A stretch of 64,000 nucleotides of DNA from Pomphorhynchus laevis. Its lineage: Eukaryota; Acanthocephala; Palaeacanthocephala; Echinorhynchida; Pomphorhynchidae. Of the stretch, positions 1 to 10,699 are shown one piece after another. Numbering within the stretch: position 1 is the first letter of the stretch; each line of letters begins with the position of its first letter. The position numbers and the translations under genes are program-made. The stretch is taken from positions 40,777-104,776 of the forward strand of contig WNNJ02001493.1 in assembly GCA_012934845.2 (NCBI GenBank), in the 5' to 3' direction. The notes beneath the pieces were generated by a model. That model saw only the letters and a list, made by a program, of their open reading frames with translations, searched no databases and was not told the origin of the DNA.

Positions 1-1205
1 AGCATAGCAGGTGAGAAATCTTTGGTATGCTAAAGCTACCTCGCAACAGAAACAGCGCATCCTGTCTAGATAGATCGTCCATTTGCTTAACAGTGTACTA
101 AAGAAGCGATACGCATTGATTCACGGTTTAATTAACCGCCAAATCGCTTCATACCGGAGTGCCAAAGATGACAGCGTCGTTGAGATCAGTCAGAATGCAT
201 TCTGGAATCAAGTCTAACAATCGAACTTGATCCTTAGGATCACTGGTTATTTCGTAACTTGATCGATTATGCTAGCTACATCCAAATAAATCGTATCCAA
301 GACAACCCACCCCCAAAATACAGTAGTCGATATACCATGCGCAACACGGTGACTTGACAACTTCGTTTACGACAAGCGAGAAAAGCGGGGAACCAAGAGG
401 ATCCCCTTGTTAAACACCTTCGGCTTAAGAAATTATTGTTGGGTCGGCAATAAGTTGAATATCGCCACCGTAGCACGGGTATACGAATTGCAGGTAAAAT
501 TAGTCATTCAAGACTGCTGCTAGAATGGCAGGTAAGCCGGTAGCTTCCTGCGAACCATTTCAATCATGTGGTCACGGTTGACATTGTTGAAAGCGTTATA
601 AAAGTCTAACTTGACAAACGCAACTCCAGGAACTAAGGCGTTCGCTATAAAGTATCTAGACGCGTGAGTCACAACTTCAACTCCTCGAGGTATTCCAACG
701 CCAAATTGTCGAGGCACGAACTCACCTAGAATATCGCTTTATGCCAAACATGCGACAATATTTGCTGCTAAACGGCGCAACGTACAATCCACAGCAATCG
801 GGCGAATACAGTCATTAGGTTTCTATAATGCCGTCAGCTTATCGTCGCAAAAAAAATTCTTATAGATTCCGGCACACAAACTTTTAGGACGACGGTGATG
901 AATTCGGCAAAAGATTAAATTAGGCGATTACCTGGAAGGCCACACGATGGACCAGTCAGTTCTTTTAGATGTAGTGGACTGAGACTATCCAATCCACTTG
1001 AGGAAGGATTGGGAAATAAGCCAAGAGCAAACAGCACGATGTCCGTAGAGACAACAAAGAAGGCACAAAGTGGTACACTGTGAATTTGAACTTGCGTATT
1101 TACCACCTAATTGATTGGTCGTGGAGAGGGGTGTTTGGACCTTAGTTCTGACAAAACTTGATCGTCGAATTGTACATTGTCTGTCATCACAGCTCACTAA
1201 TCTGA
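1..1205 (-). mobile_element. LINE-type retroelement ORF2 remnant (family X)
   Basis: Reading leftward on the minus strand there are, in order: an N-terminal stretch with FPNPSSSGLDSLSPLHLKEL (about 1,060-960), RPIAV-like plus LRRLAANIVA (about 790-750), PRQFGVGIPRGVEVVTHASR then VKLDFYNAFNNVNRDHM (717-550), and QGDPLG followed by a WYID catalytic-box relic (about 400-340). This order is that of a reverse transcriptase with the FVKLDF/QGDPLG/WYLDDG signature common in invertebrate non-LTR elements. Several stops and frame changes break it, so it is a fossil. A second copy of the family lies on the plus strand at 4,230-6,360. The clade is not assigned. Confidence 0.75.
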
Positions 1206-1209
1206 ACAA

Positions 1210-1755
1210 CGTCTTGTGGTGTACGCTTATGACCTCACAGCCCTGTTCACTGGGCACAGATGTAAAGACGTAGCCTCTGACATAAGCCGCTTCTTTTTAA
1301 GATTAAAAGACCAGTTGCCCAAATCCAATCTTGTTTTAAAATCCGCAAAATCGCAGGTGTTCGTCTTTATTTGCACCCCTGCAAAAAAGCAAAATCTTAA
1401 AAGATTAGCACTCTCTGCGCTCTCCTCCAAATTTGCCTCTGAACCACTCTCCACCTTCACAAGTCAAGTAAAATACTTGGGGTTCACCGTTACGGTGAAC
1501 TGGTCTGCGAAAGCTGACCTGGATAGACTCAAACGTTCTGAAGAAAGCTAAGTGGGCCCTGAAACGGGCCCAGCCTCTGCCATTGAAAGGGAAAATCCAG
1601 TTGCGCTTTGGGGCACTTGGGCTATCTCGGGATTAGTCTTCTTTTTGAGTGGACATCCCCCAGAGCAAAGGCTAAGGTTTCTTAAGCTCATCGTATCTAG
1701 TTTATCCATCATAGTCCGCGCTGATTTGATTCTTCGGGGGAGGTAAAAGACCCTG
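1210..1755 (+). mobile_element. LINE reverse transcriptase C-terminal fragment
   Basis: The plus-strand frame from about 1,216 reads YAYDLTALFTGHRCKDVAS, matching the YADDxxxL catalytic box of LINE reverse transcriptases with the second Asp region altered. SQVKYLGFTV (about 1,465-1,500) fits the following YLG motif. After a stop at 1,549 a shifted frame continues with AKWALKRAQPLPLKGKIQLR. It starts exactly where the oppositely oriented family X remnant ends, so it is a separate insertion. Its first ~85 bases recur inverted at 2,409-2,493. Confidence 0.6.
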
Positions 1756-1940
1756 GGTGGTTCAGTCGGAAAGCGGCGTGTTGAATCGGTTGGGGGCTCA
1801 GATCCCACTGGGATCTGAGCTAAGGCCATAAGAAATGGGAGAAGACTTCTAGAAGAGTAAGTGATGAAGTACGAAGATGATATAAATTTTTGTTATCCTT
1901 GTTATTTTCTATTTAACCTTTTGTATGTTAAAAGAATCAT

Positions 1941-2213
1941 TTATTTATTTATTTGAAATCCATTCTTTACTCTTATGTAATTGTTACATAATATATTTGA
2001 CACTACTTTTATGATTTTTCCTTTTATATTGTGGTAATGCACGATCTTATAAAATAAAAGTTGTCTATTTGCCGTATTAAACGCCTTTCTAATATCGGCG
2101 GAAACAGTATACGATGGTTTTGCGTTAGCTTCGAATGACGTTCTTATTTGACGAATTAAATATGGATACCGCTGTAGTAGATAAAATACCTTTTCTAAAA
2201 CCGTATTTTTCAT
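1941..2213 (-). mobile_element. LINE reverse transcriptase fragment (palm region)
   Basis: The 90-residue minus-strand frame contains SADIRKAFNTANRQLLFYKI and then KGKIIKVVSNILCNNYIRVK. This follows the DFxKAFDSVNRxLLxxKL ... V pattern of LINE reverse transcriptase block A and beyond. Nothing recognisable of the same element lies on either side, so it is a short orphan fragment. Confidence 0.55.
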
Positions 2214-2408
2214 ACTATGTTATTCGTTTTGCAATCAGCAACGTAAACCACTTAAAGACATGATTATGAAATCAAATAATCCTATGAAGTTGGGGGCTGT
2301 TGTTTGATCTGTGCCTTTGTATAGGACTTCACAAATTGAGTGTGACTATCCCGCAGGTATAAGATGGAAAAGATGGACCACTATACAAAAAAGATATTCT
2401 GGCATCCA

Positions 2409-2493
2409 ATATATCTTAAAAAGAAGCGGCTGATGTCAGAGGCTACGTCTTTACATCTGTGCCTAGTGAACAGGGCTGTGAGGTCATAAGCGT
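2409..2493 (-). repeat. Inverted partial copy of the 1,215-1,300 LINE segment
   Basis: Reverse-complementing this stretch gives nearly the same bases as 1,215-1,300 (the catalytic-box region of the LINE fragment), with only a few differences. The two copies form a widely spaced inverted repeat of about 85 bases. Confidence 0.7.
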
Positions 2494-2829
2494 ATGATTA
2501 TGATTAATAAAATCGTTGTTGTTGAAATCCATTCGCACAACGAAAAAATGAACGAAACAGTGCATCGGAGCTTCAAAAGGATTTGTAAGTGGTTTTCTAG
2601 CAAAAATAATGGTGAATTCCAGTTATTCAGACGACAAAAGGTAACAACTAGTTCTATTCAACATGGTAGAAATGTAAGTCACGTTTCCATTATTCCTATT
2701 GATGGGGATTACTTCCCCCATCCCCAAAATGGTTAATTTAAGGATTAAAACTCTAAAAAGCCTCTTGAGAGGCATATGCTTTTCAATTGTTTTCTACGTT
2801 ATTTTACATCTACTCTAAAGAATAAGGTG

Positions 2830-3412
2830 ATATATAATTCGATCCGTTATAACGAACTTGGTGTACGAATATCTTTTACATCCCAGGACATCATGGTGAG
2901 TTACAATATTTTTTGACAAGCACTTTACAGATATCGCATCTTTTGAGTGTAAGCCTATTCTGGCATCCCTCAAGATTACAAATTGGCCTTCCCATCTTGA
3001 TGAGGAAGACATCAAGCTGTTAAAACATTTGTACAATTTATCCAACGTCCACCCCCTGTTGGGTAGGAACGGTTTTCCGCTTAACATAGGTTTCTGCGCG
3101 GCTGCCTTGAAGCAAGCAGAACTTTTGGAGAAAAGTTCCTGAAACCCTTTTATGGGGTTTAATCTACGTTTCAGAATTGTGAGTAAAGAAGAATACACCT
3201 ACTCCCACTGTAGCAGGTGTCATAAGTGGAGGCACTGGGCATCCAGTTGCTCCCTCCCTGTTACATATGGGGTGTGTGGCTCATCTTCCTGTCTTGATAC
3301 TGCAGCAGGGAAAAAGTGCTCGGCCCAATGTGCTTGCTCAAATTGTGGTCAAAGACTTCCTGAATTTGAGATCAAATACTTCCTGAATTTTGATAGAATT
3401 CAATGCAATATC
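2830..3412 (+). mobile_element. LINE ORF1-like protein with zinc-knuckle relic
   Basis: One plus-strand frame runs through HLDEEDIKLLKHLYNLSNV and GRNGFPLNIGFCAAALKQAE, crosses one stop, and continues into a Cys-rich tail: CSRCHKWRHWASSC, then CGSSSC and CSNCGQ. This spacing resembles the CCHC knuckles at the C-terminus of Jockey/I-type LINE ORF1 proteins, although the knuckles are not canonical. An opposite-strand frame of 127 residues over 2,815-3,198 has no family signature. The assignment to LINE ORF1 is inference. Confidence 0.4.
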
Positions 3413-3419
3413 TAAATTG

Positions 3420-4228
3420 TGTCTTATCTATATTGAACAAAATAAAGTCAAGATATGCTGTTTCTCTTCCAAATTTAAATATATTCTCAAGTTGGTGTAA
3501 ACAAAATTTTAACCTGCTGACAACTAATAACTATATTTAGCTTTGTGAAATATGGGACAGAAAAATGAACTAATTAGAATCTAATATTCTAAACTCTTCC
3601 ACAATGATTCATCATTACCGTGATATAAATTGGTTACAAATTTAAATACATTCTCAAGCTGGTGTAAAATGAATGATACTAATTAGTAAAATGAACTAAT
3701 TAGAATCTAATATTCTAAACTCTTCCGCAATGATACAACGTAACTTGAACTCTAGCAAATTCAAAAAGTGAGGCTTTGGAAGTCAGAGCTTAAATTTACG
3801 ATTACCATGACCGTATTTGCTTAAATAAATGTCAATTTCATATCCGAACAAATGCTAATATCTGTAAATTCTACAATAAAACCGCAAAATGCTTGTTACA
3901 CATCCCTAAAATAAAGTCAAGATATGCTCTTCTCTTACAAATTTAATTGCATTCAATGTTATTTGTATTTTTTATTTATAAATATAAAAAATGCAAAACT
4001 TTTATTACAGTTAAAGCTTACCGATAGCCCAATTAAATATTTGAGTAATTAAAAAATTATACATAATGAATTCATTATCTACAAAGATAATTTTTAATGA
4101 ATCTTTATTGTAAGAAAATTGTTTTACCTTTTCTGGTAAAAAAATTAAACCACCAACACTATTAAGATAATTAAAGAACATACGGAAAATGAATCACGGG
4201 AAGGCAATACAGCGCATAATTTGAGTCG
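3420..4228. repeat. AT-rich spacer with short spaced direct repeats
   Basis: No gene is visible. Two 35-40 base blocks (AATTAGAATCTAATATTCTA with flanks) recur about 117 bases apart, near 3,565 and 3,682. AATAAAGTCAAGATATGCT occurs near 3,439 and 3,912, and a CTCAAGYTGGTGTAAA block occurs twice, near 3,485 and 3,652. Confidence 0.5.
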
Positions 4229-4229
4229 G

Positions 4230-6360
4230 AATGTCCACCCTATTTACACGAGCACGGACACTCTTACAAAGTATATATCCTTTTGCGTACAGCAGCTGCC
4301 AGAATCAACATCTCTCCTCCACTAGTCTTACAGAACGGCGCTCGAACAATCCGTCTTCGTCAATAATTATAAGTCACGAAACAGCCCTTGCCAACGTCAA
4401 CTCTTAAACCCTCAGCGTTAGAACCAGTTGCCTGTAGCAAAGGCCGGAGCATTTCCAGGGTATGTTACTCGCCAATAGCGACGGATCGCTATCTGATAAT
4501 TTCGAGCATCTTGTCAACCATCTTCCTGCAGGACTCGCACCTTTTGAAGTGGCAAACTACATCCCCGGCGCGAACTTGATCGCATTGCCAAAAAACGACT
4601 TGGGTAAGACCAATAGATGTCGGCAAAACTCTCCGCCGTCGCTGCTCAAAGTACATCTGTCTTCAACTACGCAAACGCATCGCCAGCCTACTACAACCAA
4701 CACAATAAGGGATAGCAACCCCAAACGCAGTTGATCAGATCGTTCACAACATTAGACGACTCAGTGTCCAGAGCACACTTACGAAAGCGACGATCCGATA
4801 AAACGTCCCAGAATTGTTGCCGTGATTTGAACTTACGTACAAGTGCAAGGCACTCCTTTGTTTCGTCTCACTCGACCCTCTCAACTTACGTGAAGTAGTT
4901 TAGCAGGGAGATCCATTAGGGGCGTTCCTCTTTTCGTTAACTATTAAGAGTACAATTGTACATGTATCTGATATCCACTGAAAAAACCTCAGCATGCAGT
5001 ACTTAGACGACGGCATATTCGGCGGTACGCCATCGGCAATTGCTTCCGCACTCGGATGTCTAGATGCGAGCTTCAAGGTGATGGAGCTCGAGCTAACTTA
5101 ACGAAAGACCGAGGTCATCGGCTCGCTTGAAGCAGTAAACGCTTGCCTAACCCTACTATCCGAGGCGCTTTTAAATAACACTACTGGGAGCATGTACTTG
5201 CTAGGCATAGCCATCGGTGAAAAGTCATTCATATAGATCAACCTGACTAATGAAGTTTTCCACCGCTGGTCGAGAAAATTGATGATGTAGCCAAGGTGCC
5301 AGACCATCAAGTTAGATATATTTTACTCCGAGAGAGTTTCCTTGTCCAGAATAAACCACCTCCTTCGTTCAGTCAATCCAATGATTACATAAACGTTTTG
5401 TCAATCATTTGACAGTCAAATTGCCTGTGCTTACCATAAAATATGTACGTTCCAACTTCACGAAGTGACCAAATCACAGATAACACTCCCAATCCGTATT
5501 GATGGCTTCAGTCTAAGATGAAATGCTGAGCACGCCCCAGTGCGCAGTTATTCATAGTGTGAAGCAGGTCGCAGAGGTTAACAGTCTAGAAGCTTCACTA
5601 TGTCCTGGCTATTCAGAGGCACTAGGAACCCTAAGTACAGCGATGGGCTTGCACTTGATAGGGTCTACAGAGGGTGATAAACCATCAACTTCACGGATGA
5701 TCGACAATATTGTCTCGACCCAGTTGATACAATCATCTATTAAAATAGCTCGTGCTTGACTACACGTAGAGTCGTTTCCAAATGCTGAAGCTTGGCTTCA
5801 CGCCGTGCCAAATGCAACATCCGAAACGGAACTAACGCCCACACAGTTCTGCTTCCTGGTCCGAATGTGGCTTGGGATTCACTGGGCATAACGCCATCCT
5901 GGAAATGCGAGGAATTATCCTGGACCTACAAATACGTCCGGCAGACATCTTCGTTATGGGAAAGCTTCCTCTGTAGTCGGCTTTGCTGTCACCCAACCCC
6001 AACAGTCCGCATTCCGTCACTCCGCCTCTAACGTACAACTCGCCGCTGCTACGTCGAACGTTGTCAATGTCAATCACAAGAAATATAATGACGGGGTCGA
6101 AGCAGCGAGGTGCATGTTTTTGGCCGCTGTAGTGGAGACCTTTGGTGGATGGAACGACTAAGAAAGCTGAGTGATCAAGCGGATTTCGAATAATATTTAC
6201 CCAAACAAGCGGAATCGGATACGCAGTGACTGTCATACGCTTATATCAACTCATCTCAATCGCTCTAATGAGGAGAAACGCCAAAGCCATGCTAAATTCA
6301 CTCGATCAGCTTCCAATATTGTCTTTCGATAATAACAAACAGAAAATGTCTGAACCTGAG
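4230..6360 (+). mobile_element. LINE-type retroelement ORF2 remnant (family X, second copy)
   Basis: Plus-strand frames give the family X parts in order: GANLIALPKNDLGK then RPIDVGKTLRRRC (about 4,565-4,660), QYLDDG with the catalytic Asp pair (about 4,997-5,014), and a C-terminal region with HKKYNDGVEAARCMFLA then VVETFGGW (about 6,070-6,150) and a tail near ISIALMRRNAKAML (6,255-6,300). The end matches the YAEL...VETxGxW...FQRxxxALQRGNA tail seen in this group. Stops and frame changes are frequent. GC content is clearly above that of the flanking spacer, which helps mark the edges. Confidence 0.7.
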
Positions 6361-6544
6361 AAACGTTTTTTCATTATTTTAATAATTTAAACGAAAATTT
6401 AAAGAAATTATTCATTAAAATAACACTATAACAATATCACAAACTAAAAATTGAGAGTATTTTTATAGTTCAGTATTTTTGGAATATAGAATATTTCCTT
6501 CAAAGTAATATAATTACCTTTGATTTAAATGTTTATTATACAAA

Positions 6545-6710
6545 TTTAATTAATCAGATCAGATTATTGAGTCTCCGTATTTTGTACAATATATAAATAA
6601 AAATAAAGATAAATAATTATATAAGATTTTATACAATTTATATTTCAAGTTAAAATTTAAAATTGAAATTTAAAATAAAAACCAATTGTTATGAAACATT
6701 CAAAAAAGAC
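6545..6710 (-). repeat. Diverged PLE family A terminal tail
   Basis: The segment resembles the reverse complement of the tail seen at 51,540-51,775: AGTCTCCGTATTTTGTAC, then an A/T stretch, then TTTAAAATAAAAACCAATTG. It is older and more diverged than most copies. It faces away from the plus-strand copy at 7,125-7,850, and the tRNA gene lies between the two. Confidence 0.45.
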
Positions 6711-6752
6711 ACCACATCCAATTACGTGTTACTCCATTCTTAACAAACCTTC

Positions 6753-6768
6753 GCCTCCGGGTGGATTC

Positions 6769-6809
<41 letters not shown>

Positions 6810-6825
6810 GTTGCGCCACGGAGGC
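6753..6825 (-). tRNA. tRNA-Asn (anticodon GUU)
   Basis: The minus-strand 73-base sequence folds as a full cloverleaf. The acceptor stem is GCCTCCG/CGGAGGC, the D arm begins TGGCGCAACCGGTTAGCGCG (A box), the anticodon loop is CTGTTAA with GTT at the anticodon, and the T arm is GGTGG-TTCGAAT-CCACC (B box GGTTCGAATCC). No CCA is encoded, as expected in eukaryotes. A run of six T on the minus strand (plus-strand 6,702-6,707) about 46 bases past the gene is the nearest good Pol III terminator. It appears intact and functional. Confidence 0.97.
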
Positions 6826-7124
6826 AAATAGTAACCAAATAATTGATTATATACATCTAAAGCCGTTTAGAATTTTCTCCATCCATAAGTATTTAAATTT
6901 TTTGATAAATTTTAGCAAGTCACAATTTTATATTAAGTTATATTATGTAAACATAAATATTTCTAAAAACTAAATATCGTTTCCTAAATCAATGTTTATA
7001 AAACACCTTCTGTTTAGTATGTTATGTTCCTGTATTTCGCTAAAATCAAACTTTAATGAGTAATCATCATTAATATTGGTTTTGTCTAATTAATATTAGT
7101 TTTTCAAATCAATGTTGGTTTTGT

Positions 7125-7850
7125 CTTAAGATATGAACATTAAATTAATATTAACTAAAACTACTATTAATTTATATCTTAAAGATGGCATATTTAAATT
7201 TACAAGAAACATATTTTGGCATGAGCATTTATGCATATCATATAATATAAAATATAATACATTAAATAATGAAATTTTAAGAATTGCAACAATATGTAAC
7301 GATATTGGCATTCTTCAAAATCATTTAAATAATTTAATAGATACATATTTTAAACTAGGTTACTATAAAAATATCATCAAGCAGAAAATAGTGAAATATA
7401 TAAATTAACACAATAATATAAAGAATAAATTTAAACTCTTAAGCGAAAAATTTTTATGGATGGATAATAAATAATATACTTTGTATTAGAATAAGATACT
7501 ATATAATCAAATTTAATCAGAGGAAATACATCATTAGCATGTATTTGGCCCAACTGCTATGTTGGGTAGAGGAGTTAGAGGCCGAAACCTGATAGCATAG
7601 CAGTTCTTCCTGATGACATATAATTCTTATTCTGATACAACGTCTGTTATTTATTAGTCAATTCATAAAAATGATGTTTATTTTAAATTTCATTTTTTAT
7701 TTTAACTTGATTTAAATTATAGAAAATCTAAAAACAATTATTTATTTTATTATTTAATAATTAAATTTTGGTTTAGCATTATTATGTTTTGTTTAGTTTA
7801 TAATTGTATTAAATACGTAGACTCAGTTAGCTGATTTGATCATAAAGTAT
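7125..7850 (+). mobile_element. 5'-truncated PLE family A copy (C-terminus plus tail)
   Basis: The frame 7,133-7,408 reads GIFKFTRNIFWHEH, NIKYNTLNNEILRIATICND and a YFKLGYYKN...KQKIVKYIN end, the same as the C-terminus of the fuller copy at 49,487-51,790. After the stop come the conserved CTTAAG/TTTTTATGGATGGATAA block, the pseudoknot-capable block at about 7,541-7,615, and the A/T tail ending near ACTCAGTTAGCTGATTTGAT. Only the last ~90 codons remain, typical of 5' truncation during target-primed insertion. Confidence 0.75.
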
Positions 7851-7982
7851 TATTTCATATTTTTGATTTGACTAATTTAACGATAAAATAACAAAATATC
7901 TACAAATTTTGACAGAAAGATTAACAAAAAACACTAGTTTTCTACTATTTGCTTTTAAAAATACGTTTTGCAACTAACATAC

Positions 7983-8249
7983 CTGTAAAATGAATTTACT
8001 AGGTAAGTTTATCATCACGTATGTATCATTTCGCTTTTGTTTTTTATCAGACTCAGAATGCCTTGAAGACGAACGATATGAAATGAAATAATTATCGTTT
8101 TTAAAAACAAAAATGACAATTACCGCTAAGAAAGGAAGACGAAATATAATACAGCACTCTTTGTGTGCCTTTTTGTTATCAGCCATAATTAGATGATTTC
8201 GGAACAACCAGTTAATTAAAAGTTTATTGAGATCTAACTTGCATTTCAT
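7983..8249 (-). CDS. Possible first coding exon of a single-pass membrane protein
   Basis: From an ATG at 8,247-8,249 the minus-strand frame runs 89 codons to a strong donor (CAG|GTATGT, donor at 7,981-7,982). A second in-frame Met starts MADNKKAHKECC, followed by a hydrophobic stretch IIFRLPFLAVIVIFVF and then a polar, Ser/Lys-rich stem. A short basic N-tail, one membrane segment and a polar stem is the layout of type II membrane enzymes, but no family is recognised. No matching downstream exon is visible to the left, where PLE and LINE debris lies. It may be an exon of a displaced gene or a chance frame. Confidence 0.25.
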
Positions 8250-8719
8250 TGCTATATTTTCGGAAAACTTACAATTTATCTAGCACGCATAGGATGAAGC
8301 GTCGTTAAGAACCTTAGTATAATCAGCCTAACGGTGTGACAAATCACAATCTCTTGTAGCTTTATAAAATGTAGACTTTTAAAATTAACAACAATTCTGT
8401 GACTACACGAAATTATTTAAAAATATAATTAAAAATATAACGAGGATTTATTTAAAAAATGCTTAAATAATTTGACGATTAAAATAATTTTTTCTGTTAA
8501 CGGATTAAATTTGGGATTATCATATAAATCCACTGATTCAAACTAAATTATTAAAAATTTTCATATATGACTTTATAATTTGATATGTAATACACATTTG
8601 ATTAAATCAAAATATAATGCATTCTAAGGTGAAAACGTTTTTATATCATATTTCCAACCGTTAGTTAAAAAACAATAACTACTTAAAATTTATTTTTAAA
8701 ATAGTAATGATTTATTAAA

Positions 8720-9095
8720 GTAAAAAAAGCCAAATGCGAAAGAAAAAACAAAACGGTAACACGTACCGCTTCGTCATCACAATGTCTCGTCAGTGCCAGA
8801 TCCCTCCCACTGCTGGATGCATAGGAGGACTGGTAGACGGCACAAAGTACGAGTCAGTGATATAAGGCACTAAATTCGTTCTAGTAAGTACACACGAGTC
8901 ATGTGTATGAGGTACTAGAACAACTGTTGTACATCATACACATGACCCGTGTTGTGTGTCGTCTGCCAGTCGTCGACTGCATCCATCAGTAGAATGGACT
9001 TGGCATTGATGAGTCATTGTGATGACGAAACGGTACGCGTTACCGTTCCGTTTGGCTTTAATGAGTATAACATAATGATTCACGCAGAATGGTTT
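8720..9095. repeat. Fold-back repeat with a divergent pair of hammerhead-like ribozymes
   Basis: The outer parts are inverted copies of each other. On the minus strand the left arm has a GTC triplet (8,838-8,836), a long stem-I hairpin, CTGACGA at 8,793-8,787, then GACGAAGC. On the plus strand the right arm has GTC (8,961-8,963), a stem-I hairpin TGCCA/TGGCA, TTGATGA (9,006-9,012), stem II GTC/GAC and GAAA at 9,027-9,030. Stem III of the right arm can pair about ten bases (upstream GTGTGTCGTC with ACGGTACGCG). Known hammerhead cores are CUGAnGA and GAAA, so the left core fits and the right has one core change (C to T). Confidence 0.6.
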
Positions 9096-9599
9096 TACTA
9101 TCGCTCTTGAGCAATGCAATATTTTTATGAATATTGCCGAAGTCATAAAGAAGTGCAATTGTATTTAACATTAATAAATTGCATAAATGCAAAAATTGTT
9201 ATCCTATTTAATCATATTTAAAAAGTTATTTTCTTTAAAAATTAAATATTATAGGATTTTGAAAATTAAAAAGAAATTTTTTAATTATTTTAATTGCATT
9301 TTTGAATTATTTAGTTTACTTTAAGTGTATAATACATTAAAAGATAATTAATTAAAATGTAAACAATAAATTAAAAATGCAAACAGTAAATTACTGTAAA
9401 TTAAATTACAGTAAATGTAAACAGTAAATAATTATAATATTTAAAATATTGCAACAAAAGGTTTCTTTTAAGTAAAAAGTACAAAATATTAGCTAATGTA
9501 GACTACAAAAATCTCTTTTTATCTAAAAATAAGACTACCCAAAATTAAAACTGAGTTTACATTAGTCGATTCTTTTACCTGCGCTTTACAATCAAAAGT

Positions 9600-9740
9600 A
9601 AAGTTAAAAAAGTATTTTGAGTTTAAAAACAATTATTAATTTTATTATTTAATTATTAAATTTTGATTTAGCATTATTATGTTTTGTTTATTTTATAATT
9701 ATATTAAATACCTGGACTCAGTTAGCTGATTTAATTATTT
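9600..9740 (+). repeat. PLE family A terminal tail, solo
   Basis: The segment repeats the far end of the PLE tail almost exactly (AATTTTGATTTAGCATTATT, then TGTTTTGTTTATTTTATAAT, then GACTCAGTTAGCTGATTTAAT). No coding part is attached, so it is a severely truncated insertion. Confidence 0.6.
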
Positions 9741-10699
9741 AAAATGCGGCATTTTAGTAGATGTATAAAATAAATATTCATATTCATATGGATTATCGAT
9801 CTTTCAACTACACATTTTTAAAGCGAATATTTTCAATCCAATTCGGCCTAATGTTTTTTACAATTTTGCGACATTTTTTTTTAATTTTCAAAATTTTTTT
9901 GTATCGGAATATATTATCAGAATATATTTATCAGAATATATTTTGCGACATTTGTTTTCCATTTATTTGCTAACTTCGTTTCATAATAAATGATACATTA
10001 AATTTGGGATAACATATAACATGCTTGATGACAGACTGCTCGAATAATGTTTTACAATTTGGCGACAAACTTTCGTATGTATACACAATCAAAAATGCGT
10101 GCATTTTCTAGCAATGAGATTTGCAAAATAGAACTAATTTGATCATGTAGCTTATAGTTTAGAAGGTTTATATTCTATTATTTGAATTTTGATTTAAATT
10201 TCTAAGTTGGATCTGTATAATTATATAAATTACTAATACTAACGAAACTAGTTAGTTCCAATTTACGAAAGTATCAAATTTGAAAACGAATTAATGTATT
10301 TACAAAATTGGGCTGCATCCTTTAATTATCAAGGAAATTATTGCCTGGCAATCTTCAATTGAAAGGTAATAAAAAAACTAGAATAGGCTAAAACGTTAAG
10401 ACAGCAGAATTATTAGTGGAAAATAAATATGAAGAAATCAAATAATATTATCCGTATATTGTCTACAGTATCGAGGCAGTAAAATGCTCTATCCCAGCTC
10501 GTTGTCCTTATATAAATTTCAATCGTTGTAATCGCTTAATTGATTAAGCAGAGTAATATTTTGCATTTCTAAGATACTTTTACAATATCTAAATGAACGG
10601 TCCTACGAGGATCACACCCGAAAGTCCCATGCTAGATTATATATATAATTAATCAAAATAGGATATATGATTATTGGTCTCTACTAACAAAAACAAATA
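9741..10699. other. AT-rich spacer, no feature recognised
   Basis: No coding signature, RNA gene or strong repeat was seen. A 70-codon plus-strand frame at 9,761-9,973 is made of A/T-driven Ile, Phe, Tyr and Asn and lacks any family motif. Confidence 0.5.

Noticed and set aside
1755-1812. tRNA-like sequence (GGTGGTTCAGTCGG ... GGGCTCAGATCCCACT)
   Set aside because: The A-box-like part is good but the B box has three mismatches and no acceptor stem forms; at most a decayed SINE head.
2815-3198. 127-codon minus-strand reading frame
   Set aside because: The opposite strand carries a better explained LINE ORF1-like frame with zinc knuckles; this frame has no family motif.
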